A stretch of DNA of 64,000 bases from Erythrobacter litoralis (GCF_001719165.1 NZ_CP017057.1:2108001-2172000); one strand, 5' to 3'; positions 15,557 through 25,140 are shown, numbered from the stretch's first letter. Notes: generated from the sequence alone by a model not told the origin. Program-made: numbers and translations.

Positions 15557-16375
15557 ATGGAAAGAGGCGTACCGATCAGGGCTATCAGCCGCGGGCTGGC
15601 GGTGCTGGCCGCAATCAATCGCGACGGGCCGATATCGATGATGGGTATCGCGCGCGCGGCCGAAGTCCCCTACCCCACCGCCTGCCGGATCGTGCAGACG
15701 CTCCAGCACGAAGGCCTGATCGAAAAGGAACCGGCAAGGAAACGCTACCGCGTGACGTCGCTGGTCAAGACGCTCTCGACCGGTTTCCAGAACGAGGACC
15801 AGCTCGTCGCCGCGGGCCGCGACCATATCGAGACCCTGTGCAAGGACGTGGGCTGGCCGATCTCGCTCGTCACGCGGGTGGGCACGCGCATGATGGTGCG
15901 CGATTCGACCCACAAGATGACCTCGCTCACCTTCTCGCATTATTATCCCGGCTACACCCTGCCGATCGCCGAATGCGCCACCGGCAAGGTCTATCTCGCC
16001 TTCTGCGACGAGGAGGAGAGGAACGCCATCGTCGAGGGCTGGAAGGCGATCGAGACAGAGGCCTCGAACATGGGCCTGCTGCTGCTGAGCGATGATTACA
16101 TGCTGCAGAAGATCCGGCGCGAAGGCTTCGCCCTGCAGGTGCGCAATGTCTACAACGCCGACCCGGGCAAGACCTCGAGCATCGCGGTGCCGCTGTTCGA
16201 TGGCGACGATCGGCTGATCGGCGCGCTCGGCCTCATCTATTTCGTGAGCGCGATGAGCGCGAACGAGGCGGCGGAGAAATATCTCGCGCCGCTTCAGGAC
16301 ACCGCGCGCGCGATCCGGGGGAGCCTGATCGACCTTGCCCGCAGCCCGCTCGGCGATGCGGAGGCCGCCGAATAG
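15557..16375 (+). CDS. IclR-family transcriptional regulator
   Basis: A 272-residue regulator. The N-terminal winged helix-turn-helix is seen in ISRGLAVLAAINRDGPISMM and EVPYPTACRIVQTLQHEGLI, followed by the C-terminal effector-binding domain. That domain includes a GYTLPIAECATGKVYLAF stretch and a serine-rich AVPLFDGDDRLIGALGL stretch typical of IclR proteins. The start MERGVPIRAI at 15557 has the sequence before the HTH expected for the family. It lies 120 bases behind the methylaspartate lyase; CCCAA-GTGG-TTGGG (15491-15504) in this gap may be a local operator. It is the only transcription factor in the 46-kb cluster, so it is the best candidate for binding the nine TRTCCG-N5-CGRAYA sites. 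That link is inference. Confidence 0.88.
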   Translation: MERGVPIRAISRGLAVLAAINRDGPISMMGIARAAEVPYPTACRIVQTLQHEGLIEKEPARKRYRVTSLVKTLSTGFQNEDQLVAAGRDHIETLCKDVGWPISLVTRVGTRMMVRDSTHKMTSLTFSHYYPGYTLPIAECATGKVYLAFCDEEERNAIVEGWKAIETEASNMGLLLLSDDYMLQKIRREGFALQVRNVYNADPGKTSSIAVPLFDGDDRLIGALGLIYFVSAMSANEAAEKYLAPLQDTARAIRGSLIDLARSPLGDAEAAE

Positions 16376-16381
16376 GCTCGC

Positions 16382-17797
16382 TCAGGCGGGTTCGCGCACC
16401 AGGGACGCCGCAGCGTGCTCGCCCGCGAGCCGCCCGAGCGTCGTCGCGGTGAGAAGGCCGTTGCCCGCAAGATAACCGTCCGCCCCCGGCCCTGAAATTC
16501 CGCGCGCCGCGCCGCCTCCGGCATAAAGGTTGGGAAACGGCTCGCCCGAGGCGCGCAGCACGCGCGCATGTTCGTCAACCTCGAGCCCGCCCTGCGTGTG
16601 AAACAGGGCGCCCGTTACCCTCACGGCGTAAAAGGGCGGCTCGAGCGGAGCTTTGCCCGCAAAACTCCGGCCGAAGCGGTCGCGCTCCCCGCTTTGGACG
16701 AGGCGGTGCGTCTCGGCGACGCTTCGCTCGAGCCCGGCGGCGTCGATCCCGGCCTTCTCGGCGAGTTCGGCAAGGCTGTCGGCGCGGATAAGGCACCCGG
16801 CGGAGCGCGCCTGCTGGTAGTCGTCGAACTGGCACATGATCTCGTGCCGCCGCTCGTCATAGATGCTCCAGGCGACATGGCCCTCCTGCCGCAGCACCTC
16901 GACAGCCTGTTCGGAATAGCCCGAAGCCTCGTTCGCGAAGCGCTCGCCCGAACGGTTCACCTGGATCCCGCCCTCGGCGATGAGCGGCCAGAGGATCGGG
17001 ATGCCGTATCCCGCGGCGAGGCCCGCATGGCCCTGGTAGGCGCTGAGATCGGCCATGCTTGCGCCCATTTCGCGGCCCCAGGCAATGGCGTCGCCCTTGT
17101 TGCCGGGATGGCCGTGGAAGGTCGCGTGCTCGAGTTCGGGGATGAGTTCCGCCACCATCTGCTGGTTTCCGGCAAAACCGCAGCAGGCAAGGATCACCGC
17201 GCCGCAGCCGATCACGTCGCGCGCCCCGTCCGGGCGGGTAGCGGCGATTGCGATGACCCGGTCCTCGCCGTTCACGTAAAGCGTGTCGACGAGGCTGTCG
17301 GTGAGGATATCCACCCCCGCATCCTCGCAGGCGCTCGCCAGTGCGCCCATCAATTCGGAGCCCGACCGGGACGGCATTCCATGCATGCGCAGGGCGGAAT
17401 GGCCGGGATAGGTGAAACCTTCGACGAGGCTGAGGCCGATCTTGTGGCTTTCCACCAGCCAGTCGACCGTGCGCGCGGATTCGCGCGTCAGGTGCCCGAC
17501 CAGCGCGGTATCGACCGCACCCTTGGTCTTGGCGACGATGTCGGCGGCGAAGCGTTCGGGGGAATCCTCCACGCCCTTGTCGCGCTGGATGCGGCTGCCC
17601 GCCGCCGGGATGAGGCCGGTCGACATCGCGGTCGTTCCCATCGGCTGGCCGTCGCGTTCGACCACCAGCACGTCGGCCCCCGCATCGCGCACGGCGAGCG
17701 CGGCGGTAAGCCCGGTTCCGCCGCCCCCGATCACCACGACCGGGATCTCGGCGATGGTCTCGACGCTCTCGGCACGGATCACGCGGCATTCGTTCAT
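16382..17797 (-). CDS. FAD-dependent oxidoreductase, fumarate reductase / ketosteroid dehydrogenase type
   Basis: A 471-residue flavoprotein. The dinucleotide-binding motif VVVIGGGGTGLTAALAV opens the protein, followed by VVERDGQPMGTTAMSTG. The FAD-binding C-terminal stretch is NLYAGGGAARGISGPGADGYLAGNGL. The domain order matches soluble fumarate-reductase-like and 3-ketosteroid-delta1-dehydrogenase-like enzymes, which insert or remove a C=C bond next to a carbonyl. There is no signal peptide. Its start (ATG at 17797) overlaps the stop of the alcohol dehydrogenase. It is third in a unit with acyl-CoA synthetase and alcohol dehydrogenase, consistent with oxidising or reducing an acid or enone. 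The substrate is unknown. Confidence 0.85.
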   Translation of the reverse strand: MNECRVIRAESVETIAEIPVVVIGGGGTGLTAALAVRDAGADVLVVERDGQPMGTTAMSTGLIPAAGSRIQRDKGVEDSPERFAADIVAKTKGAVDTALVGHLTRESARTVDWLVESHKIGLSLVEGFTYPGHSALRMHGMPSRSGSELMGALASACEDAGVDILTDSLVDTLYVNGEDRVIAIAATRPDGARDVIGCGAVILACCGFAGNQQMVAELIPELEHATFHGHPGNKGDAIAWGREMGASMADLSAYQGHAGLAAGYGIPILWPLIAEGGIQVNRSGERFANEASGYSEQAVEVLRQEGHVAWSIYDERRHEIMCQFDDYQQARSAGCLIRADSLAELAEKAGIDAAGLERSVAETHRLVQSGERDRFGRSFAGKAPLEPPFYAVRVTGALFHTQGGLEVDEHARVLRASGEPFPNLYAGGGAARGISGPGADGYLAGNGLLTATTLGRLAGEHAAASLVREPA

Positions 17798-18900
17798 GAA
17801 TGTTCCTCCTCGAAGGTCAGGACCGGCTTGATCACCGCGCCCGATGCCGCATCGGCAAAGGCGCTGGCGATGTCGGCGAAGGGATAGGTCCGGATGAGGC
17901 GGTCGACCGGCAGGTCGCCGCCGCCGTGATAGGCGAACAGGCGCGGCAGGAAGGTTTCGGGCACCGAATCCCCCTCGATCACGCCGACGATCCGCTTGGT
18001 CAGGAAATCGATCCCGCCCGGATGCGGCACGGGCTGCGCGAAGTCTCCTGGCAGCGTCAGCACGCCCAGCGTGCCGCCCGAATGGAGCGCGGCGAGCGCG
18101 GCCTCGAAAGTCGCCTGTCTGCCTGCCGTGTCGAGCGCGGCAGTCACCCCTCCGGCGGTAAGTTCGACCACCTGGGCGGCCCAGTCCGCCTCCGATCCGG
18201 CGAAGGCGTGGCTGGCACCGAGCGAAATTGCGAGTTCGCGCCGCGCGGCGACCGGCTCGACCACGATCAGGGGATCGCAGCCCATGATCCGCCCCGCCAT
18301 GATCGCAGCGCAGCCGACCGCGCCCGCGCCGATCACCAGCAGCGGACGGTGCGTAAGCGCGCCAAGCTGGTTGAACACCGCCCCCGCCCCGGTCTGAATG
18401 CCGCAGCCGAACGGCGCGGCCACGTAAGCGTCGAGCCAGCCGGGCAGCTTCACGCAATTGCGCTCCGTCGCAAGCGCATGGGTGGCAAAGCAGCTCTGCT
18501 GGAAGAAGGCCCCCTTGACCGCGCTGCCGTCCATCCGGGTGAGCGGCGGCTCGGCGCGCGCGCCTTCGAGATTGAGCGCGATCCCGTCGAAACAATAGGC
18601 CGGCCTACCGCCCGCGCAATTGGGGCAGGTCCCGCAGAACCCGAAGGTCGCGAGCACCCGGTCGCCCTTGCGCAGCCGCGTCACCGCGCTCCCCGTCTCG
18701 ACGACGGTGCCTGCGCCCTCATGGCCGAGCACGCGCGGCTCCTCGCTCCACGCGCCGACGCCGAGATCGGTGTGGCAGATGCCCGCCGCCTCGATCCTCA
18801 GCACGACTTCGTCCGGCAGCGGGTCTGCGAGCAGCAGATCCTCGATTACCGGGGGCGCGCCGCCGCCGGGGCTGATCGCGGCGCGGATCGGGCGCGGCAT
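17794..18900 (-). CDS. Zinc-dependent alcohol dehydrogenase
   Basis: A 368-residue medium-chain dehydrogenase. Catalytic zinc ligands are in GICHTDLGV (Cys) and GHEGAGTVVE (His), with the structural zinc lobe FGFCGTCPNCAGGRPAYC. The NAD-binding fold is VIGAGAVGCAAI. Layout and the APFGCGIQTGAGAV stretch match the aryl/benzyl-alcohol dehydrogenase branch. It oxidises a primary alcohol to an aldehyde with NAD. The ATG at 18900 is 28 bases from the acyl-CoA synthetase stop, and the stop overlaps the flavoprotein start. Together with an ALDH and a CoA ligase, it would convert an alcohol to an acyl-CoA. Confidence 0.9.
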   Translation of the reverse strand: MPRPIRAAISPGGGAPPVIEDLLLADPLPDEVVLRIEAAGICHTDLGVGAWSEEPRVLGHEGAGTVVETGSAVTRLRKGDRVLATFGFCGTCPNCAGGRPAYCFDGIALNLEGARAEPPLTRMDGSAVKGAFFQQSCFATHALATERNCVKLPGWLDAYVAAPFGCGIQTGAGAVFNQLGALTHRPLLVIGAGAVGCAAIMAGRIMGCDPLIVVEPVAARRELAISLGASHAFAGSEADWAAQVVELTAGGVTAALDTAGRQATFEAALAALHSGGTLGVLTLPGDFAQPVPHPGGIDFLTKRIVGVIEGDSVPETFLPRLFAYHGGGDLPVDRLIRTYPFADIASAFADAASGAVIKPVLTFEEEHS

Positions 18901-18928
18901 CAGGCGAGGCTCCGGACGGGAGGGGCGA

Positions 18929-20809
18929 TCATGCGAAGATTTCCTCGATCTCGCCAAGCACGGCCGCATCCTCGATCGTCGGCGGCACCTTGGGTTCCTC
19001 GCCATCGGCGATTTCGCGGATGGTCTTGCGCAGTATCTTGCCCGAACGCGTCTTGGGCAAGCGCGAGAGGACGTGGACGCGCTTGAACGCCGCGACCGGG
19101 CCGATGGCAGCGCGCACGGCGGCGATCAGCTCGGCGGCGAGCGCGTCCTCGGGCATGTCCGAGCCCGACTTGAGCACGACGAAGCCGACCGGGACCTGCC
19201 CCTTCAATTCATCCGCCATGCCGATCACCGCGCATTCGGCGACCGCCGGGTGGGCGACCAGCACTTCCTCCATCGCCGAGGAGGACAGGCGGTGGCCCGC
19301 GACGTTGATGACGTCGTCGATCCGGGCCATGACGTGGAGGTATCCGTCCTCGTCCACGAAGCCGCTGTCGCCGGTCAGGTAACAGCCGGGGAAACGCTCG
19401 AAATAGGCCTCGCGAAAACGTTCGGGCGCACCCCACAGGCCGGGGGTGAAGCCGGGCGGCAGCGGCAGGCGCGCGACGATCGCGCCGGTCTCCCCCGCCG
19501 GGACCGGATCGCCCGCCTCGTCGAGACAGGCAAGGTCCCAGCCGGGCATCGGAAGCGTCGATGAGCCGGGCTTGATCGGCATGAGCTCGATACCCGCCGG
19601 ATTGGCGGTGATCGCGCTCCCCGTCTCGGTCTGCCACCAATGGTCGATCACCGGCACGCCGAGCAGATCGCTCGTCCATTCGAGCGTCGCCGGATCGGTC
19701 CGCTCGCCCGCTAGATAGACGTGCCGGAGGCTGGAAATGTCCGCATCCCGAGCGAATTCGCCCTGCGGGTCGACCTGCTTAATCGCGCGCATCGCGGTCG
19801 GCGCGGTGAAGAAGCTGCGCACGCGGTGCTTTACGATGATGCGCCAGAATGTCCCTGCATCGGGCGTGCCGACAGGCTTGCCCTCGAACACGACGCTGGG
19901 GTTGCGATTGAGGAGCGGCGCGTAACAGATGTAGCTGTGTCCCACGACCCAGCCGACATCGCTCGCCGCCCAGAACGCCTCGCCCGGCGGACAGTCGTAG
20001 ATGCCGGCCATGCTCCACAGCAGGGTGACGAGATGCCCGCCGGTGTCGCGCACGATGCCCTTGGGCGCGCCGGTCGTGCCCGAGGTGTAGAGGATATAGA
20101 GCGGATCGGTCGCAGCGACAGGGACGCATTCAGCCGGCTCGGCCGCCGCTATCACTTCGTCCCAGTCGTGCTCCCCCGGCCCGAGATCCGCGCGGTGCTG
20201 ATCGCGCTGCCAGAACACGCAGGCGTCGGGGCGATGCGCGGCGATGTCCAGCGCCTCGCGCAGGATCGGCTGGTAGGGCAGCACCTTCGTACCCTCGATC
20301 CCGCAGCTCGCCGCGAGCACCACCCTGGGCGCGGCATCGTCGATCCGGCTTGCCAGTTCGCGCGCCGCGAAGCCGCCGAAGACGACCGAATGGACCGCGC
20401 CGATCCGTGCGCAGGCGAGCATCGCGATCACCGCCTGCGGCGAATTGGGCATGTAGACGAGCACCCGGTCGCCCTTTTCGACCCCCATCGCCCGCATCGC
20501 TCCGCCGAGCCGGGCGACCCGGTCCTGCAATTCGGCGTAGGTGACGACCGAAGAAACGCCGGTGACAGGGCTTTCATAAAGCAGCGCCGCTTCGCCCCCA
20601 TGCCCCGCCTCGACATGCCGATCGACGCAATTGTGACAGGCATTGATCTGGCCACCGGCGAACCAGCGCGGGATCGGGCGCGCTTCGCGATCGAGCACGC
20701 TGTCCCAGCGCCGATGCCATTCGAGCCGCCCAGCCTGCTCGGCCCAGAACGCCTCCGGTTCGGCCAGCGAACGGTCGTGATACTGCAAATAGGCCTCGGT
20801 CCGGGTCAT
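18929..20809 (-). CDS. prpE: Propionyl/acyl-CoA synthetase (PrpE-like)
   Basis: A 626-residue AMP-forming acyl-CoA synthetase. The family hallmarks are the AMP-binding loop YTSGTTGAPKGIVRD, the NACHNCVDRHVE block near residue 55 typical of PrpE/acetyl-CoA synthetases, WWQTETGSAI and the C-terminal acylation-site Lys in RSGKILRKTI. The start is the ATG at 20809 (MTRTEAYLQYHDRS), close in length to PrpE. It activates a short acid, most likely propionate or a related acid, for entry to the methylcitrate or methylmalonyl route. It leads a three-gene unit that starts at the operator at 20861. The exact acid is uncertain because the family is promiscuous. Confidence 0.88.
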   Translation of the reverse strand: MTRTEAYLQYHDRSLAEPEAFWAEQAGRLEWHRRWDSVLDREARPIPRWFAGGQINACHNCVDRHVEAGHGGEAALLYESPVTGVSSVVTYAELQDRVARLGGAMRAMGVEKGDRVLVYMPNSPQAVIAMLACARIGAVHSVVFGGFAARELASRIDDAAPRVVLAASCGIEGTKVLPYQPILREALDIAAHRPDACVFWQRDQHRADLGPGEHDWDEVIAAAEPAECVPVAATDPLYILYTSGTTGAPKGIVRDTGGHLVTLLWSMAGIYDCPPGEAFWAASDVGWVVGHSYICYAPLLNRNPSVVFEGKPVGTPDAGTFWRIIVKHRVRSFFTAPTAMRAIKQVDPQGEFARDADISSLRHVYLAGERTDPATLEWTSDLLGVPVIDHWWQTETGSAITANPAGIELMPIKPGSSTLPMPGWDLACLDEAGDPVPAGETGAIVARLPLPPGFTPGLWGAPERFREAYFERFPGCYLTGDSGFVDEDGYLHVMARIDDVINVAGHRLSSSAMEEVLVAHPAVAECAVIGMADELKGQVPVGFVVLKSGSDMPEDALAAELIAAVRAAIGPVAAFKRVHVLSRLPKTRSGKILRKTIREIADGEEPKVPPTIEDAAVLGEIEEIFA

Positions 20810-20860
20810 TGCTCTCTCCTTAGGATGCGCCCCTTTGCACAAGGGCGGCGCGCCTGCCAT

Positions 20861-20877
20861 TATCCGTTGAGCGAATA
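20861..20877. promoter_or_regulatory. Cluster operator, copy 3
   Basis: TATCCGTTGAGCGAATA, a close match to TRTCCG-N5-CGRAYA. It lies 52 bases from the acyl-CoA synthetase start and 79 bases from the divergent small-protein start. Confidence 0.75.
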
Positions 20878-20955
20878 GTATGCGCAGCAGCCTGCCGCGA
20901 CAGGCGGGCTTCTTGGTAGCTTCAAAGCTCTCACGAACAGGAGACCGCCGCGCCC

Positions 20956-21315
20956 ATGGATGAAAAGCCCGCAATCGAGGTTCCCGAAACTCTCGGCGAG
21001 GAAATCGGCGGGCAGGGCAAGGCCTATTTCGACGATGTCGTGATCGACAACATCCTCGATGCGCTGCTCGAATTGTCGGCCGCCGTGTGGACCTATCACG
21101 ACCGGGTCACCGTGCTGGAAACGGTCCTTGCCGAAAAGGGCATCGAGGTGAGCGGTGCGATCGAGGCGCATGTGCCAGAGCCGGAAGAGATCGCCCGGCG
21201 CGAAAAGGAGCGCATGGCGCTCGTCAACCGGGTGTTCGGCGCCTTCCTGCGCCGCCCCACCCCGCGCGGTCCCGCCGGGCTCGCTGCGCAGCCCCAGACA
21301 GGAGACGACACATGA
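20956..21315 (+). CDS. Small helical partner of methyltransferase 2
   Basis: A 119-residue, mostly helical protein. The core (AVWTYHDRVTVLETVLAEKG, then a helix with EEIARREKERMALVNRVF) matches the partners at 12831 and 37037. Here the small gene comes before the methyltransferase, whereas in the other two pairs it follows; the ATGA overlap is kept. The N-terminal 25 residues (PETLGEEIGGQGKAY) are not shared. The C-terminal tail is Pro/Arg-rich. It probably forms a complex with the methyltransferase; no known family name applies. Confidence 0.75.
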   Translation: MDEKPAIEVPETLGEEIGGQGKAYFDDVVIDNILDALLELSAAVWTYHDRVTVLETVLAEKGIEVSGAIEAHVPEPEEIARREKERMALVNRVFGAFLRRPTPRGPAGLAAQPQTGDDT

Positions 21316-22397
21316 ATCGCGGATCGATCGGGGTCACCCCCCGCCCCACCACGCTCGCAGATGAGAGCTATCTCGAATTCATCACCTCCTTCCGCCGGCT
21401 GGCGATCCAGCAGATGTTCCCCAAGGTCGCCGAACACGGCGAGACCCGGCTCGCGCAGGCCATGGAAAACGGCGCGGTCAAGGCCGAGGGGGGCAATGTG
21501 CCGCTGACCGAAATCCAGCGCATCTTCGCGGAGAACCCGGTCACGCCGACCTTCCAGCGCTTCGTGCGCACCCAGCAGGAAATGATGTGGCGCCGCACGC
21601 GCGAAAGCTTCTTTCGCGATGCGGGCGGTCTGATGGCGTGGATGGACCGGGCCGCGGCCGAGCATCCCGAACGGCTCCATATCGATCCCGAATTCGTGCC
21701 GCCGGAATACACCCGCCGCGAGATCCACTGCCAGCCGGGCGGCTATACCGACGACCCGCTGGGCGGCGTGGTCTATCACTACGGGACCAAGGTCTTCTAC
21801 GAAGGCTTCAACGACCAGGACGAACTCCACCGCGAACTGGCCGAGCGCGCAACGCCGCCTGCTGACGGAAAGGTCGCGCGCGCGCTCGATATCGGCTGTT
21901 CGATCGGGCAGGCGACGACGCTGCTAAAGGACCTGTATCCCGATGCCGAAATCTGGGGCCTCGATGTCGGCGAACCGTTGGTGCGCTATGCCCATGCGCG
22001 CGCGGTCGATCACGGCAAGGAGGTGCATTTCAAACAGGCGCTGGCCGAGGATAACGGCTTTGCCGATGCGTCCTTCGACATGGTGCTGAGCTACATCCTC
22101 TTTCACGAGGTGCCGGTTCAGAAGATGCGCGAAATCATCGCCGAGACCTACCGCGTGCTGCGCCCGGGCGGGACGTTCACGATCTACGAATTCCCGAGCA
22201 ACGACAAGGGCCAGGTCAGCGCCTCGACCCGCTTCCTCGTCGACTATGACAGCCGCAACAATTGCGAGCCCTATTCGCCCGATTTCGTCGCCGCCGATTT
22301 CCGCGGGATCATCGAGGAAGCGGGCTTCGAGGTCGCCGACGGGCCTGCGCTCAGCAACACCTTCCTGCAATCGCTGGTTGCGACCAAGCCTGCCTAG
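21312..22397 (+). CDS. SAM-dependent methyltransferase, copy 2
   Basis: A 361-residue methyltransferase, homologous in layout to the genes at 11695 and 35991. The N-terminal helical domain (about 1-165) includes IHCQPGGY, then motif I ALDIGCSIGQATTLL, GLDVGEPLVRYAHARA, motif IV FDMVLSYILFHE and RVLRPGGTF. In motif I the third Gly is replaced (GCSIG in place of GCGTG), which is tolerated in many enzymes. The start overlaps its helical partner (ATGA). Its end overlaps the convergent monooxygenase stop through a shared CTAG. The methyl acceptor is unknown; the pairing and the nearby FAD hydroxylase suggest O-methylation or demethylation chemistry on a phenolic intermediate, as inference only. 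Confidence 0.85.
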   Translation: MNRGSIGVTPRPTTLADESYLEFITSFRRLAIQQMFPKVAEHGETRLAQAMENGAVKAEGGNVPLTEIQRIFAENPVTPTFQRFVRTQQEMMWRRTRESFFRDAGGLMAWMDRAAAEHPERLHIDPEFVPPEYTRREIHCQPGGYTDDPLGGVVYHYGTKVFYEGFNDQDELHRELAERATPPADGKVARALDIGCSIGQATTLLKDLYPDAEIWGLDVGEPLVRYAHARAVDHGKEVHFKQALAEDNGFADASFDMVLSYILFHEVPVQKMREIIAETYRVLRPGGTFTIYEFPSNDKGQVSASTRFLVDYDSRNNCEPYSPDFVAADFRGIIEEAGFEVADGPALSNTFLQSLVATKPA

Positions 22398-23545
22398 GCA
22401 AGCTCGACGCGCGCGGGATCGTAGCTGAAGATTCCGAGCGCGTCCTCGTTCTTGGGCGGGTTGTCGCGCAGGGCATAGGGATCGAGCGCCTGCAGCCGGT
22501 CCCCGCCGACATTGCTTTCGGCCTGGAGGAAGCATGCTCGCTCGATCCGCGCGGTTTCGTAGAGACGCAGCGCCTCGAGCGGGTCCGCCGCCGCAGCGAA
22601 ACATCGTCCCAGCACCACCGCATCCTCGATCGTCGAGCTTGCCCCCTGCCCCATATAGGGCAGCATCGGATGCGCCGCATCGCCAAGCAGCGCGATGCGG
22701 CCCTTCACCCACGATACCAGCGGCTCACGCACGAACAGGCCCCAGCGATAGAGCGCATCCCCGGGGATGGCGGCGATCACCTCGCCGACGTAATCGGCCC
22801 AGCCGCCGAACAGAGCGGCGAGTTCGGCAGGCGCAGCGCGCGCGTTCCAGCTTTCCTCGGTCCAGCCCTCGGCCCGCGTCAGGGCGACGACGTTGACAAG
22901 GCTGCGGCCGCGCACCGGATAGGTGACGAGGTTCTGTCCCGGCCCGATATGGTTGATGCTCGAAGCTTCGCTCGCGCGGGGCGAGAGCCGGTCGCCCGGA
23001 ACGAGCGCGCGCCACGCGACATGGCCGCTGAAGCGCGGCTGGCCGGGGTCGAAAAGCATTTCGCGCACGGCCGAGCGAAGACCGTCGGCGGCGATCACGA
23101 TGTCGGCCTCGACCTCGTTCCCGTCGGCAAAGGCGATGCGCGCCGTCGCACCGCCCTGCTCCAGCCCCGTCAGCGCGGCGCCCATGACGCAGCGCTCGGT
23201 CCCGAAGGCGTCCACCAGCCCCGCGAGAAGATCTGCGCGATGCATCTGGTAATAGGCCGCGCCATATGTCGCGCGCGTGTCCCGCCGGTCGTAGCGGAGC
23301 AATTCCTCGCCGCTTTCCCAGTGGAACAGGAACTGGTCCATCGGTTCGTTGGCATTGCGGGCAAGAAAGTCCGTGAACCCCAGCGATTCGAGCCCCTTCA
23401 CCGCGTTGGGGCTGAGCGAGATACCCGCCCCGACCTCGCCGAATTCGGCTGCACGTTCGTAGATGACGGGATCGTATCCCGCCCCGCGCAGCGCGATTCC
23501 CGCGGTCAGCCCGCCCACCCCGCCGCCGATGATCGCCACTCTCAC
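22394..23545 (-). CDS. FAD-dependent monooxygenase, salicylate-hydroxylase type
   Basis: A 383-residue single-component flavin monooxygenase. It shows the FAD GxGxxG motif (VAIIGGGVGGLTAGI), the substrate-side segment EVGAGISLSPNA and the GD motif (GDAAHPMLPYMGQGASSTIED) that binds the FAD ribityl chain. This group includes salicylate 1-hydroxylase, 3-hydroxybenzoate 6-hydroxylase and 6-hydroxynicotinate 3-monooxygenase. It uses NAD(P)H and O2 to hydroxylate an aromatic ring, often with decarboxylation. Its start overlaps the stop of the upstream oxidase by four bases. The stop codon is shared with the convergent methyltransferase. Confidence 0.88.
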   Translation of the reverse strand: MRVAIIGGGVGGLTAGIALRGAGYDPVIYERAAEFGEVGAGISLSPNAVKGLESLGFTDFLARNANEPMDQFLFHWESGEELLRYDRRDTRATYGAAYYQMHRADLLAGLVDAFGTERCVMGAALTGLEQGGATARIAFADGNEVEADIVIAADGLRSAVREMLFDPGQPRFSGHVAWRALVPGDRLSPRASEASSINHIGPGQNLVTYPVRGRSLVNVVALTRAEGWTEESWNARAAPAELAALFGGWADYVGEVIAAIPGDALYRWGLFVREPLVSWVKGRIALLGDAAHPMLPYMGQGASSTIEDAVVLGRCFAAAADPLEALRLYETARIERACFLQAESNVGGDRLQALDPYALRDNPPKNEDALGIFSYDPARVELA

Positions 23546-25140
23546 AGGCCCAGCGCCCCGGGATTGAGGATGCCGTGCGGGTCGAGACGCTGCTTGAGGT
23601 CGCGCAGCAGCCGCCCTGCCTCGCCCTCGCGCGTCTCGGCATAGGGGTAAAGCCGGCCGATCTGGAAATGGGTCGCGCCATGCGCGCGCATCAGGAGGAC
23701 GATCTGGCCGACCATTTCGCGCACCAGCGCGCGGCCCACCGGGTTCTCCGGGTAATCCCTGGCGACGCCGTCCAGATAAGCAGGCGTGCGGCGGCGGTGA
23801 TAGAGCATTGCGCTGTCGGGCCAGTAGAACACCGGCTCGTAAAGCGTCCCCGCCCCCGCGACGCCGGCGAAGAATTCGGCCAGCGTCACGCCAGCTGCCT
23901 CCATGCGGCCCGCATGTTCGTGTTTCAGCGCGACATAATCGCGGTGGAACGCACCAATCCGGCTGTCGGCGATGACGCCGTGGATCGGCAGCAGACGCCG
24001 CCCGTCAGGATGGGTCACCGGAAGTTCGGGAAAGGGCGCGGCGCGGGTCGCTAGAGGCACGGTGTTGACGATTTCGCGCGCCTTGCCCGCCAGCGCGCGG
24101 ATCGCGGCGAGGCGGCTGCGTATTTCAGGTCCGTCCCGCCCCTCGACCACGAAATGCACGGTGTAGAGCGCGCGATCGAGAAAACGCCGACCCGCCGCCG
24201 CGATCCGGGCCATCCGCGACAGCGCCGCCGGCACGCTTCCTGCCGAACGTCCGATGCGCAGCAGCGCCTTCAGGTCCTCCCTGAGGTCCGGCGGGCCCGC
24301 GTTCTGGCGTGCAACCTCGGCATCCATCGCGATGATCTCGCTCGCCAGGCGGCGCAGCCGCACTTCGCGCAGCAGGTCGGCCATGACTTCGAAGCTGTCG
24401 ACCGCGAAGGAAACCCCGTCGACGCGCTCAGGACGCGGCTCGATCTCGAGCGTGGCGGCGGTCTTGATGCCCAGTGCCCCCGCATCATTGGCGAAGATGC
24501 CGGTAAGGTCGGGGCCGAAATTGCGATTGAACGGCCCGGTTCCCGCGCTGCCGTCGGACCCGGTGCGCAGGACTTCGCCCGTGCCGGTGACGATCTCGAA
24601 ACTCTTGACCGCATTGGCTGAAGCGCCCGCCTCGCCCGATCCGAAAGTGACCGATCCCTGGCTGAGCGAACCGCCTATCGTCGCCGTGCCGCCCGACATC
24701 GGCCCCCAGAACCGCGCACGCATGCCGACTTTCGCAAGCGCTTCGTCGAGCGCCGCCCAGGTGCAGCCCGCCTCCACGGTCACGTTGCCGTCCTCGGGAT
24801 CGATGCTGCGGATCCGGGCGAGGTGCGAGAAATCGAGCACCACCGAACGCGCCACGCGCGGCTGGAAGGCATCGGTGTAGGACATGCCGCCACCACGCGG
24901 GGCAATCGCGACGCCCTCCTTCGCGCACCAGCGCACCAGTTCGCTCACCTGCTCCGCCGAGCCGGGTGAGACCACCGCGATCGGCATCGCGCCTTCGAAG
25001 AACAGGTCCTGCACCGCGAAGCGGCGCTCCTCCTCGCCCGTCTCGACGGCCTTGGTGCCGAGAAGCGCTTCGAGGCCTGCGACGAGGGCGCGCGCGCCGG
25101 GCGCGTCTTCGGAATGGGGAGCCGGAGCCGAAATGTTCAT
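23542..25140 (-). CDS. FAD-binding (VAO/PCMH-type) oxidase or dehydrogenase
   Basis: A 532-residue flavoenzyme of the FAD_binding_4 family (vanillyl-alcohol oxidase, cytochrome-linked D-lactate dehydrogenase). The FAD-binding part spans about residues 50-230, with PGSAEQVSELVRWCAKEGVAI, PRGGGMSYTDAF and SGGTATIGGSLSQGSVTFG. The C-terminal cap ends with a QRLDPHGILNPG motif, common to the family. In VAO-type enzymes this fold oxidises phenolic side chains or 2-hydroxy acids. It leads the unit with the FAD monooxygenase from the operator at 25193. The exact reaction is not deducible. Confidence 0.82.
   Translation of the reverse strand: MNISAPAPHSEDAPGARALVAGLEALLGTKAVETGEEERRFAVQDLFFEGAMPIAVVSPGSAEQVSELVRWCAKEGVAIAPRGGGMSYTDAFQPRVARSVVLDFSHLARIRSIDPEDGNVTVEAGCTWAALDEALAKVGMRARFWGPMSGGTATIGGSLSQGSVTFGSGEAGASANAVKSFEIVTGTGEVLRTGSDGSAGTGPFNRNFGPDLTGIFANDAGALGIKTAATLEIEPRPERVDGVSFAVDSFEVMADLLREVRLRRLASEIIAMDAEVARQNAGPPDLREDLKALLRIGRSAGSVPAALSRMARIAAAGRRFLDRALYTVHFVVEGRDGPEIRSRLAAIRALAGKAREIVNTVPLATRAAPFPELPVTHPDGRRLLPIHGVIADSRIGAFHRDYVALKHEHAGRMEAAGVTLAEFFAGVAGAGTLYEPVFYWPDSAMLYHRRRTPAYLDGVARDYPENPVGRALVREMVGQIVLLMRAHGATHFQIGRLYPYAETREGEAGRLLRDLKQRLDPHGILNPGALGL

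Noticed and set aside
16382..18595. A single 737-aa minus-strand protein
   Set aside because: Its N-terminal 266 residues are an out-of-frame reading of the alcohol dehydrogenase gene; the real flavoprotein starts at 17797.
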